Under the pieces are notes generated by a model, which saw nothing but the letters and a program-made list of their open reading frames with translations, did not search any database and had not been told where the DNA came from. A stretch of 64,000 nucleotides of DNA from Cryptomeria japonica. Taxonomy: Eukaryota; Streptophyta; Pinopsida; Cupressales; Cupressaceae. How positions within the stretch are numbered: the first letter of the stretch is position 1; each line of letters starts with the position of its first letter. Position numbers and translations under genes: made by a program. The stretch covers positions 311,257,235 to 311,321,234 of the forward strand of contig NC_081405.1 in the NCBI RefSeq assembly GCF_030272615.1, in the 5' to 3' direction. Shown here piece after piece: positions 1-10,985 of the stretch.

Positions 1-1562
1 CTAGTAGCTTTAGCACTCTTCTGTACTTCCTTAACAACATCATCAGATTCAGTTTCTTCTTCATCAATAGAAGCTACCATATAAGCTCTAGATGGTTTCT
101 CTGGCTTCCTCTTCCCAATGCCACCAAATAGCTTGATTTGAGATTTAACAGGTTTAGCAAGTTTTTGAGCACCGAAGGAAAGTGCAACACTCCTTGACTG
201 CCTGGTCTTAGGTGAAGAGGCTTCCAGTTTAGCCTTCTTTGGCTTTACCATATCTTCTTCTTTCAAGATTTTATTCTCTCTGGCTCTCCAAAATGCTTCC
301 TTGGTGATCCCCATTCTTTTTTCTAGTTTCTCTGCCTCCTTTCCTACCTTCTTCTGAATTTTAGGCTTCTTGAACTTAGTGTGTAAGTCCAAGGTCCTCT
401 CCTTTTAAGTTCCAAACCTTTCCTCTAATGTTTCCATCGGTTTGCTCAATAAGTGCTGAGCATATTTATCAACAATATTTACTTCAACCTCATACCCCAT
501 GGGCATGATCCATGAAGTTCTTGGTTCCACAACTTCCATAAGACACTAGTCAGTATCAACCATAAAAGAGATTGTATTCTCATATTTCTCCACTATCTCC
601 TTAGGAATTTTCTCTCTGCTCTGCATCATGATTTGAAAGGTTTTGATGTATCCCCATAGAACACCATTCTGGACTTTTGAGTCTCTGAGACCTTGAAGTG
701 CTTCATTTATTTATACTGTCACTGGCCTATCATAGGCCCACTGATCTTTTCCAACTCCTAGAATCTCATTCATGAAATAGAAGTATAAGCAAATAATCAA
801 GGTTCCAAATTTAAATAAATGCTTCTTATCTTGTTTGATTTTATTCAACTTTATCAATAGCTCACTCTAGAGCATCTCACATAGGTAATATTTCTTATCT
901 TCCTTCAATATCAGATAGGCTACATAGATGGCCATATTGGATATTGAGTTTTCTCAGCTAGAATGATATATTTTGTATTCCATCACCATTGATGCAAACC
1001 AGACATCATATTCAATAATATCATTGATTGTCATCTCACTTTTGTCAAATTGGGAATCGGTTGCCTTTGTTACCATCTAGTTCTTAACATTCCTCAAGGC
1101 TGGCACCTCATCAACTAAGATCAAACAAGTTACGACCTTAATTGCACTTTGGGTAATTTTGTAGGGTTTGTCAAGCCACCTAAATTCATCATGCATTCTA
1201 CTTAAGATATACCAAACCCACTCTGGTTCATCGAATACCGAAAAGTAGACAAATTGTGCGAAACCCTTCTCCTCAAGTGACTTAAATTCTAGTTTCAGGC
1301 TTCCCATTCTGTCTATCATGTGCTCTATGTAAAGTTTTAGCATTTGGACATCCTTGAGCTCCTCAATGCTATAGTGAATGTAAACCCTAATGTCCTCCAC
1401 ATGCAATAATTTGTACGAGATTGATGAAAATGCATCGTTTGGATCATCTTCCATGGACTTATAAGGATATTTCTTGAAATTAGGTCTAGTCCTTCCAGTA
1501 ACATCTACTACCAATGGGGTTGCAATACCAAGAGATTCCATACCCAAAAATTTAATTTTCAA
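1..1562 (-). pseudogene. ORF2 of element B, N-terminal half (unknown protein)
   Basis: The first 161 residues are open (1562 down to 1077). The same product then continues to the window edge with about seven stops and at least one frame change. I do not recognise the family with confidence. Visible blocks: LSRMHDEFRWLDKPYKIT near 1140-1210, KYENTISFMVDT near 560-600, and MGYEVEVNIV near 480-515. A Lys/Ala-rich basic stretch lies near 110-400. The same blocks, in the same order, occur in elements A and I. The Met at 1562 is the furthest upstream; a second (MESLG) lies seven codons later. No signal peptide or clear membrane segment is seen. Codons expected to be Gln are often TAG. Confidence 0.7.
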
Positions 1563-1710
1563 ACTGAAAAAGTGTCAACCAATAAATACCTTTCAATGAG
1601 ATGCAAGATTGCACAATAAATCTTCTTTTTTCTCCAAATCTCTGGAAATTTTTCTTCACCGTGCTCTTTTGCTCTCTTTCTTTGAATGTAAAGTGAGAAA
1701 TGAAAAGGTA

Positions 1711-1725
1711 ATTTGCCTTTTATTC
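1711..1725 (-). promoter_or_regulatory. TATA-like AATAAAAGG upstream of B ORF2
   Basis: The minus strand reads GAATAAAAGGCAAAT about 150-200 bases before ORF2. Element A has AAATAAAAGG in the same place (6505-6514), and both leaders carry AAAGGTATTTAT just before ORF2. This would fit an internal promoter for ORF2. It is an inference from two copies only. Confidence 0.35.
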
Positions 1726-2126
1726 ATTACATTACTTTTAGGTATAATAAATTTCCTTAACACTAATCTTCTAGATACCTTGCATATAGGTAGATTATCT
1801 AGAAATATTTTATGAACCTTCAGACTTGCTTGAATTCTTCTGGAGATCCATCAATAAGATCTGTAATCATGAAACATGCCTATGTAAGCTTCTAGATTTA
1901 GGCACATATCATAAATAGGGGGTTTGTAAAATATTCATTATAGCTTCCCCCAAGGTTGTATGCCTTAGGTCTAGTTACCGGATGTCGTTCCAGCACCAAA
2001 ATCAGGTGCAGATCCACTTCCTGCCTTAGTGTCACTCTTCTTGACCCATGTATTCTTCATCTGATTTCTTCAAATTTTCCTTTCCCCTTTTCACATTCTG
2101 GTTCTTATCTTCTAGACCTCTCCTAT

Positions 2127-3125
2127 TCACATTTTTGCTTCTACAATATTTGCAATGTGACTAGAATTGTTGCAAGCATAACAAACAACATTTCCTTGCA
2201 TAGGTCTAAAATTCATCTGATTTCTTCTTATTTTGCATTGATTAGCAACATGTCCAAACATATCACATGAATAACATCTGACATTTCTCCTATTTTGAAA
2301 ATTATTCATCACTATTTTGCATTCATTTGACTTATGACCATACTTATTGCATTTGAAACATTGATCGGTAAAACATGAACCATTATTCATCATCCTATTT
2401 TTGTATTCACTAACCATATGGTCAAATTTATGGCAAACAAAATAGTTACCATTGAATTTATGAGCATTAGGCTTCCTTACCAGAGGCCTTCTTGAGCTGT
2501 TCTTCTTTTGAGCTGACTTGGAGCTTTCACCTTTCTCAAAACCAGGACCTTGTGTGTCATTCAGATTCTTCTAACTTGCAAGCATCTCATTTAGTCTAGC
2601 TGAACTAATCCATAACTTCTCCTTATATTCATTTGTAGCATCAAGATCAAATTTGAGAAGTAGGACCTTCTTTCCAAGATCTTCCTCATGCTCTCTAGCA
2701 TCTTGTAGGTCATTCTTTAACTACCTATTTTCATCCTCAAGTCTACAATATTCTTCATATTTATCTTTTAGGGATTGAACAAACTTCTCCTCATTCTTTT
2801 TCCTTTCTTCAATTTACTTTGTCAATCTCATCACAATACTTTCCATCTCACTCTTCTAGATTGTATTATCTCTAGTAAGTCTCTCAGATTCTTATGTCTT
2901 TTCCTTTAGGGCATCTGCATCAATGCTTTGACTTCCTTTCTCCTTCAGCTTATCAAAAAGTTCCTTTCTCTTATCCCTTGACTTCTTCAACTGATCTTTC
3001 AATGATTCAATGAAGTTCTTAGTATCTTTCAAATTTTCTTTTAACTGCTTGACCTTAGATATGGATTGATCAAGATCATCAAGTGCAACAAGGAGCTGTT
3101 CTCTAAGACTACCATAATCCATCAA
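2127..3125 (-). pseudogene. ORF1 of element B: coiled-coil plus CCHC Gag-like protein
   Basis: One reading frame with several internal stops, about 330 residues. The N-terminal 200 residues are Lys/Glu/Leu-rich heptads typical of a coiled coil. Then comes LNEMLAS, a stop, and a PGFEKGESS stretch, matching the LDxxLxxQRxxxDxxGLGY motif found in the C-terminal part of plant copia Gag. Knuckles follow: one decayed (CHKFDHMVSEY), CFKCNKYGHKSNEC and CYSCDMFGHVANQC intact, and a last one with HIANI where the final Cys should be. The capsid half of copia Gag (UBN2/DUF4219-like) is absent upstream, where the primer site and LTR begin at once. The product would bind RNA through the knuckles. Confidence 0.75.
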
Positions 3126-3175
3126 TTCACTTTCCCAGATCTACCTCAAGCTGTTAGGATTCTTTCGAGCAACTA

Positions 3176-3188
3176 GGCTCCAATACAA
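3176..3188 (-). other. Degenerate primer binding site of element B
   Basis: On the minus strand, just inside the LTR, TTGTATTGGAGCC resembles the initiator-Met site TGGTATCAGAGCC seen intact in element A. Several bases differ, so B may no longer prime. The position fits; the match alone would be weak. Confidence 0.45.
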
Positions 3189-3190
3189 AT

Positions 3191-3693
3191 TGTTGGAATC
3201 AAGGAACACTGAGAGGGGGGGGGGGTGAATTAGTGTTCTACAATTTTAGACATTTATTATCTGATTCTTTATCCACTTAAAGCAACTGTATGAAAGATAG
3301 ATGCAAACACATAAGGCAAACAACACTAACACCATATCACCAGGATTTTTACGTGGAAACCCGGTTAAGGTAAAAACAATAGTGGGACTCAAACCCAAAA
3401 TATTAATATACTCTGCTAAAAGTATAAGAATATTACATAAGGAGAATGCACATGCATTCATGCACACTACCTAGAGCTCACTACTCAAATTACAAAACCC
3501 GAAAGGGCTACAACCCTTAGGGAAGGCTCACTACCTTACAAAATGATTATATATGTTGATTAAAATTTTTTAACTAATAAATAACATTTACATATGCCAA
3601 AAATAGTTATGATTAAACACAAAATACTTTATCCTACTCTGCTCTACTATACTACTCTATTTTGATATTCTGCTATAATCCACAACATAAATC
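3191..3693 (-). repeat. 5' LTR of element B, first part
   Basis: On the + strand it begins TGTTGGAATCAAGGAACACTG, followed by the run of G and TGAATTAG that marks the 3' end of LTRs here. It is cut at 3693 by element A, and its last five bases AAATC are A's target duplication. The remaining half of this LTR resumes at 28462. Confidence 0.75.
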
Positions 3694-4913
3694 TATTGGC
3701 ATTTGACTGAACCAGTAAAGATTGTTGTTGATATGCAATCGGTAAATGATTGATTGGTGAATCTGATGAAGAGATTGAGATTCATTCTTGATGACTAAGT
3801 TTTGTGTTTTCATTGATGGCAACAATATTTTTGTAGTCATCTAAATCTTGGAAGCCAACCGATGAGGTATGATCGGTACATAAGACAGTTTGATAGAGAT
3901 CTGGTAATTAGGACTACAACTGGTAAATAGTGAATAGAGTTGCATTCAAGCGACCTGTATAGGTGATTCTTGAAGAGTTGGATGATTCGGTTTCAAAGTA
4001 GTGTTGGAGATAGGTATTTGGAGCTATGTTCATGACCGCATTGGCAGGTTCAACAAGATGATCAAGTTTTGTTATACAGAGCAAACAAACTGGTAGAAAA
4101 CTCAACCGATAGTGATTATCTCACTTAAATTGGTAAACCGACACAAGATTTGTTTTGTTTTTAATTTCTATGTCGGTGGATGACATAAGTAAAGCATGGA
4201 ATGTAAGTTTGTCTAGATTCATTGAACCTAGGAAATTATTTCAAGGCTGTAGCTGACTAATAGTGAATGCATAAAAAATGTGATGAGGTATGAAGTCGGT
4301 GTTTGTAAGTGTATGGGATCATTAGCAAATGATGCGAATGTGATTGTGTGGTGATTAGAGAAGCTTTGTAATAAAGTGTTATTGAAGTTTTGCAGATCTG
4401 AAGAAAATCTTATTAGATATAGAAGGTTTTACATGAAGATCTTTTGACTATTATTTTCCTAGTAGTTTGCAACAGTAAAATCCCCTAATTGGGTAGGTCC
4501 TAACATGCCTTAATCTGTAAATCCCCTAATAGGGTAGCTCTATATCAAAGTTCTAAATCCTCTTGTGAGGTTGATCCTAACATGTCAAAGCTCCTAATAG
4601 AGATTACCATTGAAATACCTTAACTGGGTGTGCTATTAATAGGGCTTAGTTGTAAGACCTTAACCGGTCAATATTTCTATTCTATAGATATTGAATCTTA
4701 TGGGTACCAACTCCCATCGTGGTTTTTCCCTTTTGGGTTTTCCACATATAAATCTCTTGTATTATGTGAAATTTATTTTATTTGGCATTAGCTTATGTGG
4801 TGATATTTATTGTATTCTTATTATGTTTTAAGTTGTTGAAGGTGGTAATCAGATTCATATTGTTTTTGCTTGCACTCATTCACCCCCCCTCTCAATGCCT
4901 TATAAGTTCATTA
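3694..4913 (+). repeat. 5' LTR of element A
   Basis: About 1.22 kb, beginning TATTGGCATTTGACTGAACC and ending TTCATTA directly before the primer site. The C-tract CACCCCCCCTCTCAATG lies about 20 bases before its end. A series of ACCGGT-like words runs through it. The 3' copy lacks roughly 45 bases found here near 4595-4645. Confidence 0.85.
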
Positions 4914-4915
4914 AT

Positions 4916-4928
4916 TGGTATCAGAGCC
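4916..4928 (+). other. Primer binding site of element A (initiator-Met tRNA)
   Basis: TGGTATCAGAGCC starts two bases after the 5' LTR. This is the usual plant copia primer site, complementary to the 3' end of initiator methionine tRNA. Confidence 0.9.
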
Positions 4929-4975
4929 ACACTTCCTCAAGGCTTAATTGCTTGGGAAGGATCCCTAAGGCAGAC

Positions 4976-6253
4976 ATGGGGGAGAAAATGAGCTATAGAG
5001 AGATGTCCAAAAGACTTACAAAAATTGAGGAAGCCCTAGAAACATTGAGAGACAAGTATAAAGCTTCACTTTCTAAGAGAAAAGAGCTAATTGAACAATT
5101 GTTGGAAGTGTCTGAAAGAAGTTCTTCTGATGAGGCTAACATAGATGCATTGGTTGATGAAGTTAAGAAACTAAATGAAGAGAAGGATAACCTAAGAGGA
5201 GAGCTAGAATCCCAAACCATCCGAATGAGTCAAGAACTTGAGGCAAGTAGGACAACAGAAGACAAGATCTAAGAGAAAGAACATGAGATTTTTTAAGCTG
5301 AATAAGGAAATTGATACTTTGTATGGTTAGTTACATGAAGAGAAAGTAGGAAAAGAAGAAATAAAAGAAGATATTGATATGGAAATATCTCTTAGAGAGA
5401 CCCTTATGAAAAGGAATGAAGATCTTAGAAAGGAACTTGCTGATGCTAATGAGAAACTTGCTAAGTTCAATAGAAGTTCTACCTTTCCTGATGAGTAGAT
5501 CCAATCTCAGAGGATGAAAGGTGATACAACTGGATTAGGATACTCTACATTTGAGAAAGGTGAGTCTTCTGGTACCAAGGAAAACATGCATGAAGGTAAA
5601 TTTGCACCTAAGATTCAGAAATATACTGGTAAGAAACCTTATAAACCTGTATATTTCAATTGTCATAAACCTAGACATACTGCTAATGTTTGTAGAAGTA
5701 GATATAATGTTGGTACTGGTTATAGGCCTAATACTTATCAGAGATGTGTTCCTAGAAGACTTGAAGGTTATTGTTACACATGCAACATGTATGGGCATAT
5801 ATATATTGAATGCAAGAATGGTACAAATCATCCAACACCGCACCTGAATCAGAGATCTGGTGGTGATTGGAGAAGAAATTTGAATGACCAGAGAAATAAA
5901 AATTGGCATAGACCCTATGCTTACCGATCTAGTCCCTATGAGATGGAGAAAATAATGAATGTGGTAATCTCTAATAAATTTGGATGTGGCTATGAACTGA
6001 TGAAAAAATGACTGGTAGAAGCAATGCAAGACCTTGGAGAGAATTTGGTATGGCCTATTATCATTGTCATCAACCGGGACACATTGCTAAGTTTTGCAGA
6101 GGAAAGAAGGATCAATCAATAAATCAACCTGCTAACCAGAAAGGGAGGAAGAAACTTGATGTTGAGGAAACCAGAGCTGAGATGAATAGAATCTGGAAGA
6201 AGAAGAGTGATGATAAACCATCTGAGGAGTCTAATTCTTCACCTAGTGTGTAG
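4976..6253 (+). pseudogene. ORF1 of element A: coiled-coil plus CCHC Gag-like protein
   Basis: The likely start is the ATG at 4976 (MGEKMSYREMSKRL), 48 bases after the primer site. The frame shifts near 5275 and near 6005, so about 425 residues are spread over two frames. Residues 1-180 are heptad-rich coiled coil. Near 5525-5570 comes DTTGLGYSTFEKGESSG, the copia Gag C-terminal motif. Knuckles follow: a damaged one (FNCHKPRHTANVC), CYTCNMYGHIYIEC, and at 6058 a third (YYHCHQPGHIAKFC). No capsid domain precedes the coil. The role is presumably RNA binding and assembly with a helper Gag (inference). Confidence 0.75.
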
Positions 6254-6504
6254 AACCCATCACCGGTAAACTAAGTTGTTTATACAACTTGGGGAGAGCT
6301 TATTGTCAGATCTTTAGAAGAACCCCTGGATGAAGTGCAGTACATCAAATCTGTATATTTTGATCCATTTTGATGTTATGAAGTGTTTTTAGATCATAAC
6401 CGATAGTAATGGTGTATCTTTCACAACCAGTAATATGTATCATTATGTTATGAGAAGTTTTAGGGTTTTACTGGTAGTAGCATTTAATGCAGTATACAAT
6501 GGGC

Positions 6505-6514
6505 AAATAAAAGG
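6505..6514 (+). promoter_or_regulatory. TATA-like AAATAAAAGG between ORF1 and ORF2 of element A
   Basis: It lies in a 0.5-kb non-coding stretch, about 260 bases before the first recognisable ORF2 residues. It matches the position of a similar box in element B (1711-1725). Conservation in two elements suggests an internal ORF2 promoter, unproven. Confidence 0.35.
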
Positions 6515-6749
6515 AACCCTTTGAATTTTATTTGTCACATTGCATTATTGAGAGCATTTGGAGAGTGAATAGAGAAGATTAGAGCTTGTGTTTGCATCTT
6601 CTAACCCTATTGAAAAAGACTTGAAGTGATTTGGTGTGATTTGCGATCTATAATCAGTTAAGAAAGCTTTATCGGTGTCTAAAACCCTAGTGCAAAAGCG
6701 GTAAAAGGTATTTATCAAGAAACCTTGCTATTTTCTTATGTTTTGAATA

Positions 6750-8925
6750 GTCGAAGACAAACTCCCCACATCTAGTAGATGTTACCGTAAGACCCCATCC
6801 TAAATTTAAATCTAAAGAAAATAATCCCACTGGAGCTGAAGTTGCCTATGGTGTCTTGCAAATTTAAGATGTTAGATCATTTTATCATTGCAAGTTGGAA
6901 GATTTGGGTATGATTGCTATTTTTGATCAGTTTAGAGCACTATGTGATAAGAATGGTATTTTGAAGGAACAATTCAAGAGGGTTACCGATAAAGGGTTTC
7001 ATCATGCAATTAATTTCATTGATGATTTTGAAGATGGACATGTTAGATACATTCTTAGAAGAATTCATGATTAGTTTATATGGCTTGATCGACCACATAA
7101 GATTACCAAGGAAGCTATTCACGTAATCACTAGATTTTATGCCACTGGTGAGGTTCTTGTACTTAGATCGATTATGAAGAATGATGTAGAAAATTTGATA
7201 GGTTCTAAATGGGATGGTAGAGAAATGACTGTGAATAATATCAATAATCTGATAGTAAAATATGCTTCAATGGTTATTAGTTATCAAATCTACTACTCTA
7301 GCAGGATGAACAACATCCCTGCTGCTGCTATTGACACTGCCCACCGGATGATAAAGGAACATGTTGATTATGACCTATTAGAGGCATTAAGGAGTCAACT
7401 TATACTGAACCTAGAATAAATCAAGAAGGAGAAGAGGTTAAGATTTTAATTTGGTCAATTGATTCTTGGTTTATTCTTTTATTTTCAAAATTATTTCCCC
7501 AGTTTTGGTGATGTCCAATGGAGAGAAGACACCCCAACATTAGTATAAGTGAAGAACAACATTAGAATGATTGGTAATGATTTTGACAATATTTCATGGG
7601 GATATTTCAAGGAATTTCAGAAGAAAATGCATGCATGGGAGAGGATACCAGCAAAAGTTGTCAACAAGTATGAGAACACTATATGTTTTATGGTTGATAC
7701 ATACACATGCATGATGGAGGCAGTTGGGCCTTGAACTACATGGGTTTTTCCCATGGGTTATGAAGTGGATAGGGATCTTCTAATAGCATATGTAGATCAT
7801 TTGCTTGGACAACCGGTTGATACCATAGCAGAAAGGTTTGGCACTTACAAGGAGAAATCCCTTCAAGTGCATTCAAAACAACAAACCGGTAATAACAAAG
7901 AAAGTAAGCAAAGAAGTTGAAGTATTTTTAGAGAAAGTAGGATTTAAAAAGGAAGCAATTGCTAAAGCAAGAGAAAAACATGCTACTCAACATGCCAGAA
8001 TATCAAGTGCACCAATCGGTACCCCCACTGGTGTAAAGACTAATGGTGGAAAGAAGAAAGTTATAGAGAAAGAAAAACCAACAGCTCTTAAGAAGGAGAA
8101 ACCGATAGAAACAAAGAAAGAAAAACCATCAAAGATTCAATTTTAGAGAAGTGGTAAGATTGTTGAACCACTAAATGCACCGGTTAAGACTAGTAAAAGA
8201 AAAAAACAAAAAGCACAAAAACCAGCACCAATAGATACAGATGATGCAGAAACTGAATTTGAGGGAGAGAATAAATCCCTAAGGGCCAGTCATAAGAAAT
8301 AAAAGGTTGTTGGAACCTCCATTGTCAAATCTATGAAGAAACTGGTAACTAAACTTACATCTCTTGACAAGCTGTTAAGAATTATTAAGGATTATGGTGT
8401 TCTTAAGGGATTGAACAAATCGTATGATAATCTTGGTGAGAATGAACAAAGGAAGATAGAAGATGTAGTTGTTTTTATGATGAATAAATATAGTAAATTC
8501 CTAATTGAATTGCAAGGGAAAATTTCTAATTCTTTGTACAATAAGATTGATGATAGATTGCAGGCTGCCATGAAACAAGATAAAGAGTACATTGAATTTT
8601 TTCTTAAGAACTTGCAGTCTGAAAAAACTAAGGAGGAGATAGATGATATTTTAGCTCAGGTAAAATCATCTTTTAGGTCAAAGAAGAGGATGACTAGATT
8701 GTTGATCAGAGAGATCCAATCAGTCCATGAAGAGAGTGAGAAAATTTTGAAGAGAGTACTGGGTCTAATTCCTGATGAGGAAGAGGAAGATGAACCCGAG
8801 AAGCTTAAGGGTGATTTTCTTGAAGGTGTTAAACCTATTGATTTTGAGCCTAATGACATTGTGTTAGATGATCAACTGGTGAATACACAAACTAAACTAG
8901 CGATTATCCCTGATGATGATGATAC
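6750..8925 (+). pseudogene. ORF2 of element A, N-terminal part (unknown protein)
   Basis: The first recognisable residues are PHLVDVTVRPHPKFK near 6770, matching PLVVDVTGRTRPNFK of element B. Conserved blocks: YILRRIHD, stop, FIWLDRPHKITKEAI (7045-7125), KYENTICFMVDT (7667-7702), PMGYEVD (about 7750-7770), then a Lys/Pro/Ala-rich linker (7840-8150). A long open stretch 8333-8925 has a helix-rich region (LDKLLRIIKDYGVLKGL) also seen in element I. Several stops and frame changes make it a pseudogene. The frame runs straight into the N2 insertion site and continues after it at 19002. The full product would be about 1,150 residues. Function unknown; no enzymatic motif is visible. Confidence 0.72.
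8921..8925. repeat. Target site duplication of N2 (GATAC), left copy
   Basis: GATAC at 8921-8925 is repeated at 19002-19006 on the other side of N2. Taking out N2 and one copy restores an open frame in element A's ORF2. Confidence 0.9.
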
Positions 8926-10683
8926 TGTTGGACACAATGGATCACTGAGAGGGGGTGAATCAATGATTTAAACTCTTTTCCTTCAATAAGGAGATATAGA
9001 TAATATATAAAATAAACTGAGTGATAACTGGTAGCTCAAATAGGGAAAACAGGGTGTGTGAAAAGACTAGCTAAAACATTAATATACCGCATGCACAAAG
9101 ATGCAACACATAACACCAGATATATACAAGGAAAACCCAATGTGGGAAAAACCTCAGTGAGAATAGCTGCTAGAGATATTCTGCTCCAATCCAACCTCAA
9201 AATAAATCTCTGATTATAATATTTAGGGCACCAAACCAAGGAGAACCATCCCCTAATTTATGAGCACCAACTCAAAGGAGCACCAACCCCTGCACAATTT
9301 ATAGGCTACAACCTAAATGAGATACAACCCCTGCACTAAGATTCAACTTAGTGAAAACAATACAAGACTCAGATATACAAATGAAATCATTGTTGCAAAT
9401 GAAGTTTTGCAACCTTACAATATTCTCCTTTGCTAGTTTCAATCTTACCGATCTGTATACTCTCCACTCACTCTACAACTTGACTTTGCTGATCACTTTT
9501 CTCAATCCCTTCTCACAATAACTTCCATCTCTCAACTCACACTTGAGTACTCTTAATTAGGCAGAGCTTCTTCCAATTTGTCACGTCTGTGTTCAATGCA
9601 CTCTCCACCAGTTGTTCCTTATACCGGTTTACTTTGCTTCTCCTTATCGATCAATACTTCTCTCACAAACACTTCAAGTATTTATCTCTTTGGCTTTCAA
9701 CAATTTCACACTTGTCTTCACTCTGCAGCAACCGCAATCACAGTCTCAAGTCATCATATTTAAACTTGATATTTCCTGCCAAGAATTAATTCAAACATGG
9801 GATAGTTAAGGTTTCCTTCACCTAACAAAATCTGCATGAGATCTGATCCAATCTGCATTGGATCGATCACATGTACTCAAAGAATGCATTTGTACGCGTT
9901 TTCCATTATCCTATGCATAATTGCTAAAGATAGAAATCTCGTCCATGATTTTATGCCTTGAAATCTGTTGACTCGTTTACAGTCTAGTTGTTTCCTTCTT
10001 GAGGTCATCTTGCAATTTGATTTCTTTTCTTTGATCCAGGCCTCAACTGCTCCCTGATCTTTCTCTATCATTATTCCTTCCTCAAGCCGCATCAGTCAGT
10101 TACCATACCATGATTTTTTGGCTGTTTCATTAGTATCAACTAGCTGTTTCAACAACCATGTTGAAGGAGGCTTCACCAACCTTTCCATATTTTCCACCTC
10201 AACTCCATATGGCATCACACCAGTCATACACTTAGCTCAATGACACAAGGTTGGTTTACACTTGAACATTCAACAAACTCATACTGGTACAAACCTATAT
10301 CGATGAGACCTTCTCCTCCTGCTAACCGGTAGTGCATACTACACTGGTAGCACATCTTCACCTCCAATGGTTTGTGATTACTTTAACATTCTGCCTCTTC
10401 ATCATAAACATGCAGCCAAACTCTAGACCAATTTATGTTCCACCGATTATCACTCAACATGCTCACACACACATGCATCTCACCTCATATCGGTGAAGTC
10501 ACTAATAGTATCAACAACTATAAGTCTTTCACCATACCGGTTGATAAGACTTCATGTTAATCTTCTCAATACCTTATTTGTCTTTCACCATACCGGCACA
10601 ATCTTCTTCATACCGGATGGTATACCTCCACTGGTAGCTTACCTGCAATACCGATTGACATCAATGACAACTCAATGCCAACA
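8926..10683 (-). repeat. 3' LTR of N2
   Basis: On the + strand it begins TGTTGGACACAATGGATC and ends AATGCCAACA. It contains the G-tract followed by TGAATCA, marking the LTR's own 3' end, and many ACCGGT or decayed ACTGGT words. The partner copy at 17263-19001 aligns along its whole length. Short open frames in it (for example 9578-9809) recur in the partner and are not genes. Confidence 0.88.
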
Positions 10684-10697
10684 ATCTCCCCCTTTGG
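10684..10697 (-). other. Polypurine tract of N2
   Basis: The + strand reads ATCTCCCCCTTTGG next to the 3' LTR, which is CCAAAGGGGGAGAT on the element strand. This is the plus-strand priming site typical of LTR elements. A second similar tract lies near 10733-10745. Confidence 0.8.
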
Positions 10698-10985
10698 CAT
10701 TGATGTCAACAACGTCTTTTCTAGTTTCTTTTATCTCCCCCTTTGACAACAATGGAAAAGGGGACCTTAGTATGACACCAATAATATCTCCCTTGACTAC
10801 ATCCGGTTAAGACACACTCTCCCCCCGTGTCCATGCTTCATGATTCAAGAGTCATAAGATTGTAGAACTAGTTGACTCCCCTTGAATCATACAATCTCCT
10901 ATGCATTCAAGTGCTTCCAAATGGTGGGAGAACTCCCATATTTGGTCTAAAATACTCATATGGCCCAAAGGAAGTGGCTTGGCAA
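10698..10985. other. N2 region between RNase H and polypurine tract
   Basis: About 290 bases without a convincing coding frame. They represent the 3' untranslated part of N2. Confidence 0.5.

Larger units (their letters stand above)
1..3688 (-). mobile_element. Element B, left part (pol-less copia-related LTR element)
   Basis: In minus orientation this runs from a 5' LTR (begins at 3191 on the + strand) through a degenerate primer site and a coiled-coil/CCHC ORF1 to ORF2, which continues past the left edge of the window. No protease, integrase, reverse transcriptase or RNase H motif lies between ORF1 and ORF2; they are only about 0.56 kb apart. The LTR is broken at 3693 by element A, and the rest of B's LTR resumes at 28462. 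Seen directly: the order of parts and the matching AAATC flanks of A. Inferred: B is a non-autonomous element that borrows copia enzymes. Confidence 0.8.

Noticed and set aside
1585-1610. Splice donor and acceptor before ORF2 (AAAG-GTATTTAT ... TTTTTCAG)
   Set aside because: The implied intron would be about 26 bases in B and 44 in A, too short for a plant intron; only the shared word is reported.
4916-4928. tRNA gene near the primer site
   Set aside because: Only the 13 bases complementary to a tRNA end are present; no cloverleaf surrounds them here or at the other primer sites.
5535-6029. 164-codon minus frame
   Set aside because: It lies opposite ORF1 of A with its knuckles; no domain is seen on the minus strand.
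6750-8925. ORF2 as an envelope-like protein, given its place near the 3' end
   Set aside because: No signal peptide, no clear membrane segment and no furin-like site are visible; the sequence is charged with coiled coils.
9578-9809. Three overlapping + strand frames as small genes
   Set aside because: They lie in the N2 LTR, recur in decayed form in the partner LTR (17897-18082) and are not conserved as protein.
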